Source: an uncultured Bacilli bacterium
GTDB taxonomy: Bacteria; Bacillota_I; Bacilli_A; RF39; UBA660
Direction: 5' to 3'
DNA length: 64,000 nucleotides
Assembly (NCBI GenBank): GCA_934101495.1
Contig: CAKORG010000002.1
Coordinates: 1-64,000 of the forward strand
Part shown: positions 52,299-61,463 of the stretch, one piece after another
Numbering within the stretch: position 1 is the stretch's first letter
Layout: each line of letters begins with the position of its first letter
Notes under the pieces: generated by a model
What the model was told of the DNA's origin: nothing
Seen by the model: the letters and a program-made list of their open reading frames with translations, nothing else
The model's database searches: none
Made by a program: the position numbers and the translations under genes

Positions 52299-53234
52299 GT
52301 GAAATCAAAAACATTTAAAACATTAGATGAACAAATTGACATACTAACTAAAAAAGGATTAGTGGTTGAAGATTTTGAAACTGCTAAAACTGTTTTGTTA
52401 CGTGAAAATTACTTTTTCTTAAGTGGTTACCGTCATTTATTTATGAGACCCGATGATAACAAGACTTATCTTGAAGGTACAACATTTAATGAATTGTATT
52501 CAATGTTTCTTTTTGATAGACAAATAAGAAATATAATTTTTAAAAATATTTTAATAGTAGAAAATAATTTAAAAAGTATACTTGCTTATATTATGAGTAA
52601 AAATCATGGGTTTAAAGAAAATAATTATTTAAATCCAAATAACTTTGTGAGAGATTCAAGAAGAAATAGACAAATTAATGATTTAATCAGAAAAATGAAA
52701 AGACAGATAAGTGTTAATGGTAAACAACATAGTGCAACAGCTCATTACATCATAAATTATGGTTATATTCCTCTTTGGGTTGTTGTTAAAGTTTTATCGT
52801 TTGGAATAGTAGGTGAACTTTATACTGTACTTCAATATCAAGACCAAAAGGAAATTGCTGATGTTTTTGGGGTTAGTATTGATAGTATGGTTGATTATTT
52901 ACCAATTGTAGCTAATTATCGTAATTTGTGTGCTCATGAAGATATTTGTTATGTTAATAGAACTCAAAAGGCTATTGATGATACAAAATATCATAAACTA
53001 TTGTATATTCCTAAGATAAATGAAGAATATATATATGGGAAGAATGATTTGTTTGCACTTATAATTATTTTAAAACAGTTATTAGATGAAGATAATTTTA
53101 ACTTATTTATTAGCGAAATCAGTTATGAATTTGATAGACTTTCTGGTAAATTAAAGGTAATTAAGATAGAAAAAGTATTACATGAAATGGGATTTCCAAA
53201 TAATTTTAAAGAAATAGTGAGGTTAGAAAAATGA
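52299..53234 (+). CDS. Abi-family (AbiD/AbiF-type, Abi_2) HEPN protein
   Basis: A 311-residue protein from GTG at 52299. The start (FKTLDEQIDILTKKGLVVED...ENYFFLSGYRHLF) and the internal block LWVVVKVLSFGIVGELYTVL are typical of Abi_2, and RNLCAHED supplies the HEPN Rx4H ribonuclease motif. AbiD/AbiF proteins cause abortive phage infection in lactococci. It stands between cwlD and htrA and overlaps htrA by 4 bases, an odd place for a defence gene. No antitoxin partner seen. Confidence 0.82.
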   Translation: MKSKTFKTLDEQIDILTKKGLVVEDFETAKTVLLRENYFFLSGYRHLFMRPDDNKTYLEGTTFNELYSMFLFDRQIRNIIFKNILIVENNLKSILAYIMSKNHGFKENNYLNPNNFVRDSRRNRQINDLIRKMKRQISVNGKQHSATAHYIINYGYIPLWVVVKVLSFGIVGELYTVLQYQDQKEIADVFGVSIDSMVDYLPIVANYRNLCAHEDICYVNRTQKAIDDTKYHKLLYIPKINEEYIYGKNDLFALIIILKQLLDEDNFNLFISEISYEFDRLSGKLKVIKIEKVLHEMGFPNNFKEIVRLEK

Positions 53235-54343
53235 ATGAAGAACAAAACAAACAAAGAAGAAAGATAGTTTATTATTTAATTGCATTTTTTGTAGGATGCT
53301 TAGCTATGTATGCTGTTGTGTACTTTTTCCCGACTAGTATAACTGAAAGTATTACTAAACTTGAAAAAGATGTTACGGTTACTGATACAGGTATTGCAGA
53401 TGCTGTGGAAAAGGTTTATGATGCTGTAGTGGTTGTATCTACTTATAAAGATCAAACTTTGATATCATCTGGTACTGGCTTTGTTTATAAAAAAGATGGT
53501 AATAAATATTATATTTTAACAAATCATCATGTTATTGATGGTGGTAATAAAGTTACAGTTACATTTACAAGTAAAGAGGTTGAAGAAACTAAAATTGTTG
53601 GTTCAGACCAATATGCTGATATTGCAGTTTTAAGTTTAGAAAGTTCAAAAGATTTAGCTGTTGCTGAGCTTGGTAAGAGTGAAGCTTTAAGAGTTGGTGA
53701 TACTGCATTTGCGGTTGGGGCACCACTTGATACTGCTTATTCTTGGACTGTTACGAGAGGCATTGTTTCTGGCAAAGAAAGAGAAGTGGCTGTTTCATTA
53801 AATAATTCTAGAAGTAATGATTACGTTATGAAAGTATTACAAACTGATGCAGCAATTAATTCAGGTAACAGTGGTGGACCTTTATGTAATAGTAATGGTG
53901 AAGTAATTGGTATTACATCACTTAAACTTGTAAGTAGTGGTGTTGAAGGTATGGGATTTGCTATTCCAATTGAAAATGCTGTTACTAAAGCAGAACAAAT
54001 TATAAGTGGTGATGCATATGAATATCCTTATTTAGGTATTCAAATGCTAGATATTACAGATGCTTATAGTTTATATCAATATTATGATTTAATTAAGTCT
54101 TCGGGTCTTTCTGGTGGGGTTCTTGTTGCAAGTATAGAAAAAGGTAGTCCAGCTAGTAAAGCTAAATTTGAAAAAAATGATATAATTACTAAAATAGATG
54201 GTAATGATATTAAGAATCTAGCTTATTTAAGATATTATTTGTATCAACATAAAGTAGGCGATACTATTAAAGTTACAGTTTATAGAGATGGAAAAACTAA
54301 AGAATTAAGTGTTACTTTAGGAACAAATAAGCAAACAACATAG
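53231..54343 (+). CDS. Membrane-anchored HtrA/DegP-type serine protease
   Basis: A 370-residue protease: helix at residues 12-33, trypsin-like domain with His100 (TNHHVI), Asp130 (ADIAVL) and Ser214 (GNSGGP), then one PDZ domain (about 275-365) beginning at YPYLGIQML. HtrA proteases handle misfolded exported proteins at the membrane. ATGA overlap with the Abi gene; a terminator covers the stop. Confidence 0.92.
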   Translation: MNEEQNKQRRKIVYYLIAFFVGCLAMYAVVYFFPTSITESITKLEKDVTVTDTGIADAVEKVYDAVVVVSTYKDQTLISSGTGFVYKKDGNKYYILTNHHVIDGGNKVTVTFTSKEVEETKIVGSDQYADIAVLSLESSKDLAVAELGKSEALRVGDTAFAVGAPLDTAYSWTVTRGIVSGKEREVAVSLNNSRSNDYVMKVLQTDAAINSGNSGGPLCNSNGEVIGITSLKLVSSGVEGMGFAIPIENAVTKAEQIISGDAYEYPYLGIQMLDITDAYSLYQYYDLIKSSGLSGGVLVASIEKGSPASKAKFEKNDIITKIDGNDIKNLAYLRYYLYQHKVGDTIKVTVYRDGKTKELSVTLGTNKQTT

Positions 54344-54361
54344 TTTGCTTATTTAACTTTT
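54325..54361 (+). terminator. Intrinsic terminator at the end of htrA
   Basis: A perfect 12-bp stem (AAATAAGCAAAC 54325-54336 with GTTTGCTTATTT 54343-54354) and a short T run; it spans the stop codon. Confidence 0.8.
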
Positions 54362-54371
54362 TGGAGGGTAT

Positions 54372-54983
54372 ATGAAATTAAAAAGATTTGTGGCATATTT
54401 AATTGATATTTTACTTGTGGGATTTATTGCATCAGCTATTGCAAGTATTGATGTATTAAATCCTTATTATGATGATTATTTGGATGCTTATGAAAATTTT
54501 AATGAAACTATTGATAGTATAGATGAAAGTAATGTAGTAGAAATAGTTACAAGTAGTGATTTTACTGATGAATATAGAAGTGTTTTAAAGTATGGAGCAT
54601 GTGCTTCGATTATTTCTGTTTCTTGTTATTTGCTTTATTTTGTTGGTTTTCAAAAATGGAATAAAAATCAAACTATTGGTAAGAAACTTATGAAAATTAA
54701 GGTTGTTAATAAAGATGGTAGTGATAATGTAAACGTTTTGAGATATATTGCAAGAACAATGGTTGCTTATAATTTGTTTTTTAATAGTTTAGGCATTTGT
54801 ATAGCATTTTATTTTAGTGGAAAATCTTTTTTAATAATATTTATGGTTGTTAGTTTGCTGGGATATTTGATTACTTATGCTGGTTATTTAATGGTTTTAT
54901 TTAAGAAAGATGGAAGAGGTATTCATGATATAGTTGGTGCTACTAAAGTTGTGGAGGTAGAAAATGTCACTTGTGAAAGTTAA
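54372..54983 (+). CDS. RDD-family membrane protein
   Basis: A 203-residue membrane protein with about four helices. The start LKRFVAYLIDILLV is the RDD element (Arg and Asp in helix 1) and NKNQTIGKKLMKIKVVNKDG is the conserved cytoplasmic part. The long acidic external loop (residues 27-65) is unusual. Function unknown; some members are ion transporters. It overlaps the next gene by 20 bases. Confidence 0.85.
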   Translation: MKLKRFVAYLIDILLVGFIASAIASIDVLNPYYDDYLDAYENFNETIDSIDESNVVEIVTSSDFTDEYRSVLKYGACASIISVSCYLLYFVGFQKWNKNQTIGKKLMKIKVVNKDGSDNVNVLRYIARTMVAYNLFFNSLGICIAFYFSGKSFLIIFMVVSLLGYLITYAGYLMVLFKKDGRGIHDIVGATKVVEVENVTCES

Positions 54984-55425
54984 AGAATATTTAAAACAAT
55001 ATGGAAAAGATAAAGAAATAATAGAATTTAATGAATCTAGTGCAACAGTTAGTGAAGCTGCTCATGCTATTGGATGTGGTGAAGCAGATATTGCAAAAAC
55101 TTTATCATATATAGTTGATGGTAAACCTATTTTAATTGTCATGGCTGGTGATAAAAGATGTGATAATCATAAATATAAAGTATATTTTCATGAAAAAGCT
55201 CATATGATACCAAAAGAAAATTTAGTGGAATTAATTGGCCATGAAGCTGGTGGTGTATGTCCATTCGGAGTAAATGAAAATGTGGATATATATCTTGATG
55301 TATCCTTGAAGGAACATGAATTTGTGTATCCTGCTTGCGGAAGTACTAATAGTGCTATTAAGCTTTCCATTAAGGAGTTAGAAAATCTATCCATGTATAA
55401 AGAATGGATAGATGTAACAAACTAA
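54964..55425 (+). CDS. YbaK/EbsC-family aminoacyl-tRNA deacylase
   Basis: A 153-residue editing-domain protein. SSATVSEAAHAIGCGEADIAKTL and VIMAGDKRCDNHK, with GHEAGGVCPFG and VYPACGS near the end, match the free-standing YbaK family, which removes Cys from mischarged tRNA-Pro. Conserved Lys of the IAKTL motif is present. Confidence 0.88.
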   Translation: MSLVKVKEYLKQYGKDKEIIEFNESSATVSEAAHAIGCGEADIAKTLSYIVDGKPILIVMAGDKRCDNHKYKVYFHEKAHMIPKENLVELIGHEAGGVCPFGVNENVDIYLDVSLKEHEFVYPACGSTNSAIKLSIKELENLSMYKEWIDVTN

Positions 55426-55432
55426 TTACAAT

Positions 55433-55464
55433 AAAACCAGCAAGTTTAAATACTTGCTGGTTTT
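55433..55464. terminator. Bidirectional terminator between ybaK-like and CFI-box genes
   Basis: AAAACCAGCAAGT (55433-55445) and ACTTGCTGGTTTT (55452-55464) form a 13-bp perfect stem with A and T runs at the ends, placed between convergent genes. Confidence 0.85.
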
Positions 55465-56009
55465 AGTCTTATTCTTGCTTTACCTAAATCTTCTTCGGGT
55501 GTTTCTATTGTGTAATCTAAATGTGCAACACTTAATGCGTAGCTAAATCTGGTTTTTAGTTCATTTACCATGTTTATGTAAACTTGAACTGCACTTTCAT
55601 AACGATTTTGCTTAATTAAATCATAACATGGTAGTATGTATTTATGTGCTAAGACTATTGAATCAATTACTGGACACTTTGCTAATTCATTACTTATTAC
55701 AGGCCCAATAATGTCATATTCTTGTAGTAAAGCTTTACCTGAATTAGTTTTCTTTAAATAATTTTCTCTGATAAATCTCAGTGTTTGTAAGACATCGCAA
55801 TTGTCTTCATATCCAAGAATCTCACAAACTATTGTAGTTATAAAGCAACCAGATGGTTGGTATCCTCCCTCAGGTCTTTTTACATAGCTATAGCATGCTT
55901 TTTCACTTGCATCTTTATATTTACAAGTTTCTGTGCAGTAATACCTATCTCCCCAATATTCTTTTTGATTTTTGTCAAAATGTGCACAATTTCCGCAGTA
56001 ATCTGCCAT
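55446..56009 (-). CDS. Cysteine-rich CFI-box protein
   Basis: A 187-residue protein with nine cysteines. The first 40 residues hold CGNCAHF and CTETCKYKDASEKACYSY, which may bind zinc, followed by the CFI box (GCFITTIVCEILG, residues 54-66) and a helical domain with two further cysteines (AKCPVID, LPCYDLI). The CFI box is a short motif found in unrelated bacterial proteins of unknown role. No signal peptide. It is a single gene on the - strand. Confidence 0.7.
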   Translation of the reverse strand: MADYCGNCAHFDKNQKEYWGDRYYCTETCKYKDASEKACYSYVKRPEGGYQPSGCFITTIVCEILGYEDNCDVLQTLRFIRENYLKKTNSGKALLQEYDIIGPVISNELAKCPVIDSIVLAHKYILPCYDLIKQNRYESAVQVYINMVNELKTRFSYALSVAHLDYTIETPEEDLGKARIRLKPASI

Positions 56010-56133
56010 TTTACTATTCCCCCTTTTTGAGTAATATATATTATAGTCATTTTTTAGAAAAAGTCAAGTTTTTAATTGTAAGGCACTTGACAATTTTTAA
56101 TTAATGTATTAATATTGTGTAGCGGTGGTGGAT

Positions 56134-56586
56134 ATGGAAGATAGATTGCTTTATAATCTAAATTTGTTAAATAAGCTTATTGCGAGAGAATTTATCTGTA
56201 ATAATAAGGATTTGTTTAATGGTGAACCCAGTGCAACTCAGATGATTATTATGGATTATATTTTAAACCATCAAAATGAAGATATTTATCAAAGAGATTT
56301 AGAAGAAGTGCTTCACTTAAGAAGAGCCACTGTTTCTGGAGTTCTTCAAACTATGGAAAAACATGGATTAGTTGAAAGAGTTTTGTGTGAGAAAGATGTT
56401 AGATGTAAGAAAATTATTTTAAAAGAAAAAGCTAAGAAAATGTTTGATATGAAAAGAATGGAATTCTATAAAATGGAAGAGGTTATTAAAAAAGGCTTAA
56501 GTGAAGAAGAAATTGAAATATTTTGTCATATAATAAAAAGTATGCAAGATAATATAAACGAGTATGCAAATAGAAGAAAGGATTAA
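56134..56586 (+). CDS. MarR-family regulator of the adjacent ABC exporter
   Basis: A 150-residue winged-helix protein from ATG at 56134. The HTH region is EDIYQRDLEEVLHLRRATVSGVLQTME with the wing VERVLCEKDVRCKKIIL, all typical of MarR. The two ABC exporter genes follow within 2 bases, so it is probably the repressor of the operon and senses the exporter's substrate. It contains several cysteines (CNN, LCEK, RCKK, FCHI) that could respond to oxidation. Confidence 0.9.
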   Translation: MEDRLLYNLNLLNKLIAREFICNNKDLFNGEPSATQMIIMDYILNHQNEDIYQRDLEEVLHLRRATVSGVLQTMEKHGLVERVLCEKDVRCKKIILKEKAKKMFDMKRMEFYKMEEVIKKGLSEEEIEIFCHIIKSMQDNINEYANRRKD

Positions 56587-56588
56587 TT

Positions 56589-58352
56589 ATGTTTAAATTA
56601 TTAAGAAGTTTTAGAAAAAAAGAGTGGTTAATTACTATAGTTAGTGTTTGTTTAATAGTTATGCAAGTATGGCTTGAACTTAAGATGCCTGATTACATGT
56701 CAAAAGTTACTATTTTAGTGCAAACTGAAGGAAGTAAAATGTCTGATATCTTAATAAATGGTGGATATATGCTTTTATGTGCATTTGGAAGTTTAGTTGG
56801 TGCTGTTATTGTTGGATATTTAATTGCGTTGTTATCAGCTGGATTTTCTAAGAAACTTAGAGGTAAATTGTTTAGAAAAGTAGAAGAAATGTCTATGAGT
56901 GAAGTAAAAGTTTTTTCTACGAATAGTTTGATTACGAGAACTACGAATGATATTACACAAGTTGAAATGTTTGTAGGCTTTGGGTTGCAATTATTAATTA
57001 AAGCTCCGGTTACTGCAGTTTGGGCTATAACTAAAATTCTTAATAAAAGTTGGGAATGGAGCGTGGTAACATCTGTTGCTGTTGTTATTTTACTAGTAGT
57101 TATTGGTGTTTTAACTATTATTGTGCTTCCTAAATTTAAGATTGTACAAAAGTTAACAGATAAATTAAATGAGGTTATAAGAGAAAATTTAACTGGTATA
57201 AGAGTGGTTAGAGCTTTTAATGCGGAAGACTATCAAGAAAAGAAGTTTAAAAATGTAAATGATGATTTAACTAATTTACAATTGTTTAATCAAAAATCAA
57301 TGTTAATTATGTCACCAGTTATGTATTTAATTATGCATATGTTAACACTTATTATATATTTTATTGGGGCTTACCTTATTAAAGATGCCATGATGGTAGA
57401 TAAAATAGCATTATTTGGTGATATGGTAGTGTTTTCATCTTATGCAATGCAGATTATAATGTCTTTTTTGATGCTTGCTATGATTTTTATGATTTTACCA
57501 AGAGCAGAGGTTTCTGCATCTAGAATTAATGAAGTTCTTGATACTGATATTAGTGTTAGGGATGGTAATGTTGAAACTAAAAATGAAGTTGGTACAATTG
57601 AATTTAAAAATGTTTCATTTAAGTATCCAGATGCAGAAGAATATGTTTTAAAAAATATATCGTTTAAGGCAAATAAAGGAGATACAGTGGCATTTATTGG
57701 TTCAACTGGTTCAGGTAAATCAACTTTGGTTAATTTAATTGTAAGATTTTATGATGTAACTGAAGGCGAAATACTTATTGATGGAAGAGATATTAAAGAT
57801 TATAAACTTGAGTATTTATATAAGTTAATTGGTTATGTTCCTCAGAAAGCAGTTATGTTTAATGGAACAGTTAATTCTAATATTGCTTATGGGGAAGCTA
57901 AAGAAGTAATAACTGATAGTAGAATAATGGAAGCAGCAAAAGTTGCACAAGCAGATGATTTTGTGTCAAAAATGGATGATGGATATGCATCTCATATAGC
58001 TCAAGGCGGCACGAATGTTTCTGGAGGTCAAAAACAAAGAATTGCAATTGCACGTGCTATAGCTAAAAATCCTGAAATATATATTTTTGATGATTCATTT
58101 TCAGCATTAGACTATAAAACTGATGCTATTCTTCGGAAAGAATTAAAGAAATATACAAAAGATGCAACTAGTTTAATAGTTGCTCAAAGAATTGGTACAA
58201 TAATGAATGCTGATAAAATAATAGTTCTAGATAATGGAACATCTGTAGGTGTTGGTACACATGAAGAATTATTAAAAAGTTGTGAAGTTTATAGAGAAAT
58301 TGCTTTATCACAGCTTTCAAAGGAGGAATTAGATAATGCCAAGACCAAATAG
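56589..58352 (+). CDS. ABC exporter half-transporter A (degenerate-site subunit)
   Basis: A 587-residue half transporter: six membrane helices (about 15-300), NBD from about 335. Walker A is GSTGSGKST, signature NVSGGQKQR, Walker B IYIFDDSFSAL with Asp where the catalytic Glu normally stands. That change is known from heterodimeric exporters such as LmrCD, BmrCD and TM287/288, where one site is inactive. It therefore works with the next gene, which it overlaps by 17 bases. Confidence 0.9.
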   Translation: MFKLLRSFRKKEWLITIVSVCLIVMQVWLELKMPDYMSKVTILVQTEGSKMSDILINGGYMLLCAFGSLVGAVIVGYLIALLSAGFSKKLRGKLFRKVEEMSMSEVKVFSTNSLITRTTNDITQVEMFVGFGLQLLIKAPVTAVWAITKILNKSWEWSVVTSVAVVILLVVIGVLTIIVLPKFKIVQKLTDKLNEVIRENLTGIRVVRAFNAEDYQEKKFKNVNDDLTNLQLFNQKSMLIMSPVMYLIMHMLTLIIYFIGAYLIKDAMMVDKIALFGDMVVFSSYAMQIIMSFLMLAMIFMILPRAEVSASRINEVLDTDISVRDGNVETKNEVGTIEFKNVSFKYPDAEEYVLKNISFKANKGDTVAFIGSTGSGKSTLVNLIVRFYDVTEGEILIDGRDIKDYKLEYLYKLIGYVPQKAVMFNGTVNSNIAYGEAKEVITDSRIMEAAKVAQADDFVSKMDDGYASHIAQGGTNVSGGQKQRIAIARAIAKNPEIYIFDDSFSALDYKTDAILRKELKKYTKDATSLIVAQRIGTIMNADKIIVLDNGTSVGVGTHEELLKSCEVYREIALSQLSKEELDNAKTK

Positions 58353-60600
58353 AAAAGTAGAAAAAGCTAAAGACTTTAAGAGCGCTATTAAAAGGTTAAT
58401 TAATGAATTATCAGGATTTAAAAAATTAACTATAATTGCATTAGTTCTAGCGGCTTTAGGTTCTATTCTTACTATAGTAACTCCAGATATTTTGTCTAAT
58501 TTAACTGATGAAATATCAAATGGTTTAGTTATGAATAAAGATAATTTTGAAAAAATTATAAAAGAAGTAACTGGTAGTTTAAATGAAGAAAATATTAGTA
58601 AAGTTGTTAAAATAGACTTTAGTGAAAAAAATATAACAAGTATTATGATGGATAATGGTATTTCTTCAGAAGATAAGGAAAGATTTCGTAAATTACTTGG
58701 AGAAATGCAAAGTAATTCTGGTAATAAAGTTAAGTTAATTGCTAATATGCCAGATAGTATTTTATATAAACTCGTTGTAAGCAATAAGGAAGATACCATT
58801 AAATTTATTAAGAGTTTGAATGGTAATGTAGTAGTTCCAGACAGTATTGCTAAAGAAATATTTAAAGAATTTGAAATTGATGGTGTTAAAATAAGTGTAA
58901 GTGATCAGAAAGAATTTTTGGAAATAGTTACTGGTATGAATGAAAATATGGATGCAACTAGTATATATGCAAAAGTAGATGAAATGCCTAGTTCTATAAA
59001 AACACTTGTTGAGCCATATATGAATATTGATAAAATAAAAAATATGGCTATAGTTTTAGTTGCTATTTACTTGATTAGTGCAATATTTACTTATTTTGAA
59101 TCTATACTTATGTGTGATGTCTCAAATAATTTTGCTAGAAAATTACGTAGTAATATTTCAGGTAAAATAAATAAATTGCCACTTAAATATTTTGATAAAC
59201 ATGCAATTGGGGATACTTTATCAAGAATAACAAATGATGTTGATACAATTGCTCAATCAATGAACCAATCATTATCAACTTTGGTTAGTGCAATTACATT
59301 ATTTGTGGGAACTACAATTATGATGTTTGTAACAAATTGGGTTATGGCAATTACTGCAATAGTTGCAAGTTTATTTGGGTTTGCATTTATGGCATCAATT
59401 TTAGGTAAATCTCAAAAATACTTTGTGGCTAAACAAAAAGAACTTGGTGATTTAAATGGACATATTGAAGAGGTATATTCAGGACTTAATGTAGTTAAAA
59501 CATATAATGGTCAAAAAATATCAAACGAAAAGTTTGATGAATTAAATGATAAATTATATAAAGCTAATTGGAAGAGCGTTTTTTTATCTGGACTTATGAT
59601 GCCTATGATGAATTTTATTGGTAACTTTGGTTATGTTGCAGTATGTGTTGTTGGGGCGCTACTTGCATTAAATGGCCATATTAGCTTTGGGGTAATTGTT
59701 GCATTTATTGTTTATGTAAGATTATTTGTTTCTCCACTTTCTCAAATTGCTCAAGCTATGACTAGCTTACAATCAACTGCAGCAGCTAGTGAAAGAGTAT
59801 TTGAATTTTTAGATGAAAAAGAAATGCTTGATGAAAGCAAATTAACAAAAATCTTAGATAAAAAAGAAGTAAAAGGCAATATTGAATTTAAAAATGTTGA
59901 ATTTAAATATGATGGTAATGAAACTCCAACAATTAAGAACTTTAGTGCTAAAGCAAAAGCTGGTCAAAAAATAGCTATTGTTGGTCCTACAGGTGCTGGT
60001 AAGACTACGATGGTAAATTTACTTATGAAGTTCTATGATATTAATAGTGGAGAAATACTTATTGATGGTGTTTCTACCAAAGAATTAACAAGGAATAATA
60101 TTCATAGGCTGTTTACTATGGTTCTTCAAGATACTTGGGTATTTAATGGTACTGTTAGGGATAATATTGTTTATAATGCTGAAAATATAACTGATAAAGA
60201 AGTTGAAACTGTTTGTAAAACTGTTGGACTTGACCATTTCATTAAAACCTTACCTGATGGATATAATACTATATTAAGTGATAATGATTCTGTTTCTGCA
60301 GGTCAAAGACAGCTTTTAACTATTGCCCGAGGTATGTTGCAAGATGCACCATTCTTAATTTTGGATGAAGCTACTAGTAATGTTGATACGAGAACTGAAG
60401 AATTAGTGCAAAAAGCAATGGATAAATTAACTCATGGTAAAACTTCATTTATAATTGCCCACAGATTATCAACAATAAAAAATGCTGATTTAATACTTGT
60501 TATGAATAATGGTAATATAATTGAACAAGGAAATCATGAAGAACTTATGAAACAAAAAGGTTTTTATGCGGATTTGTATAATTCCCAATTTAAGTTATAA
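58336..60600 (+). CDS. ABC exporter half-transporter B with large extracytoplasmic insert
   Basis: A 754-residue half transporter. Helix 1 (about residues 30-50) is followed by an insert of about 180 residues before helix 2 (about 235-258), so an extracytoplasmic domain is present. The NBD has Walker A GPTGAGKTT, signature SVSAGQRQ, and Walker B FLILDEATSNVD with the catalytic Glu, making it the active-site partner. Such inserts occur in a group of gut-Bacillota exporters. Substrate unknown; drugs or peptides are usual. Confidence 0.9.
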   Translation: MPRPNRKVEKAKDFKSAIKRLINELSGFKKLTIIALVLAALGSILTIVTPDILSNLTDEISNGLVMNKDNFEKIIKEVTGSLNEENISKVVKIDFSEKNITSIMMDNGISSEDKERFRKLLGEMQSNSGNKVKLIANMPDSILYKLVVSNKEDTIKFIKSLNGNVVVPDSIAKEIFKEFEIDGVKISVSDQKEFLEIVTGMNENMDATSIYAKVDEMPSSIKTLVEPYMNIDKIKNMAIVLVAIYLISAIFTYFESILMCDVSNNFARKLRSNISGKINKLPLKYFDKHAIGDTLSRITNDVDTIAQSMNQSLSTLVSAITLFVGTTIMMFVTNWVMAITAIVASLFGFAFMASILGKSQKYFVAKQKELGDLNGHIEEVYSGLNVVKTYNGQKISNEKFDELNDKLYKANWKSVFLSGLMMPMMNFIGNFGYVAVCVVGALLALNGHISFGVIVAFIVYVRLFVSPLSQIAQAMTSLQSTAAASERVFEFLDEKEMLDESKLTKILDKKEVKGNIEFKNVEFKYDGNETPTIKNFSAKAKAGQKIAIVGPTGAGKTTMVNLLMKFYDINSGEILIDGVSTKELTRNNIHRLFTMVLQDTWVFNGTVRDNIVYNAENITDKEVETVCKTVGLDHFIKTLPDGYNTILSDNDSVSAGQRQLLTIARGMLQDAPFLILDEATSNVDTRTEELVQKAMDKLTHGKTSFIIAHRLSTIKNADLILVMNNGNIIEQGNHEELMKQKGFYADLYNSQFKL

Positions 60601-60625
60601 AGAGTGCTTAGGCATTCTTTTTTTG
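60601..60625 (+). terminator. Intrinsic terminator after the ABC exporter operon
   Basis: GAGTGC and GCATTC pair over a short loop (with a G-T pair), then a run of T. Confidence 0.7.
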
Positions 60626-60706
60626 AAAATGTAATAATTTATTTTTTACATAATGAAAGCATTTAAAACTAAGTATTTTTATGATATACTGGAGTTGAAT
60701 TTAAAT

Positions 60707-60735
60707 TTGAAAAAACTATATATAGGTGTTATAAT
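60707..60735 (+). promoter_or_regulatory. Candidate promoter of the two-component system
   Basis: TTGAAA (60707-60712), 17 bases, TATAAT (60730-60735). Confidence 0.6.
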
Positions 60736-60761
60736 AATTCCTGATTTAGGAGGTGACTTTT

Positions 60762-61463
60762 TTGCATAATAAAATTTTGGTAGCAGAAGATGATACGGAT
60801 ATAGTAGAACTTCTTAAACTTTATTTAGAAAGTAATGGTTTTGAAGTGACATCAACATATGATGGACTTGAAGCTTTGGATGCTTTTAAAAAAGGTAATT
60901 ACGATATTATAATTGCAGATTTAATGATGCCCGGTTTAAATGGTTATGAACTTATTAAAATTGTAAGAGAAACAAGTAATGTTCCTATAATTATTGTATC
61001 TGCTAAAAATATGGATAGTGATAAAGTTCTAGGACTTGATATAGGTGCTGATGCTTATATAACTAAACCATTTAATCCTTTGGAATTAGTTGCTTATGTT
61101 AAAGCACTTCTTCGTAGATATTATGAATTCAAAAGTTCTAATAATGAAATTAATACCTTAAATGTTGGTGAACTTTCTCTTGATTTAAATAAATATATTT
61201 TTATGAAAAATAATAAAATTGTGCCTCTTACATCAACGGAAATTAAAATACTGGCAATGATGATGAAGTCACCTGGCAAAGTATTTACGAGGAGCCAAAT
61301 TTATGAATGTATTAATGGAGATTTTTATGATACTGATGATAATACTATGATGGTTCATATTTCAAATATAAGGGGGAAAATTGAGAATAATCCTGCAAAA
61401 CCAGAGTATATAAAAACAGTTAGGGGGTTAGGTTATAAACTTGAAAATAAAGAAGAATTATAG
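60762..61463 (+). CDS. OmpR/PhoB-family response regulator
   Basis: A 233-residue regulator from TTG at 60762 (AGGAGGTGA ends 6 bases upstream). The receiver has the acidic pair EDD near residue 9, phospho-acceptor Asp53 (IIIADLMMP) and the switch Lys in TKPFNPLEL; the winged helix ends with IKTVRGLGYKLE. It overlaps the kinase gene by 23 bases. Targets unknown; the adjacent ABC exporter is a possibility. Confidence 0.93.
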   Translation: MHNKILVAEDDTDIVELLKLYLESNGFEVTSTYDGLEALDAFKKGNYDIIIADLMMPGLNGYELIKIVRETSNVPIIIVSAKNMDSDKVLGLDIGADAYITKPFNPLELVAYVKALLRRYYEFKSSNNEINTLNVGELSLDLNKYIFMKNNKIVPLTSTEIKILAMMMKSPGKVFTRSQIYECINGDFYDTDDNTMMVHISNIRGKIENNPAKPEYIKTVRGLGYKLENKEEL

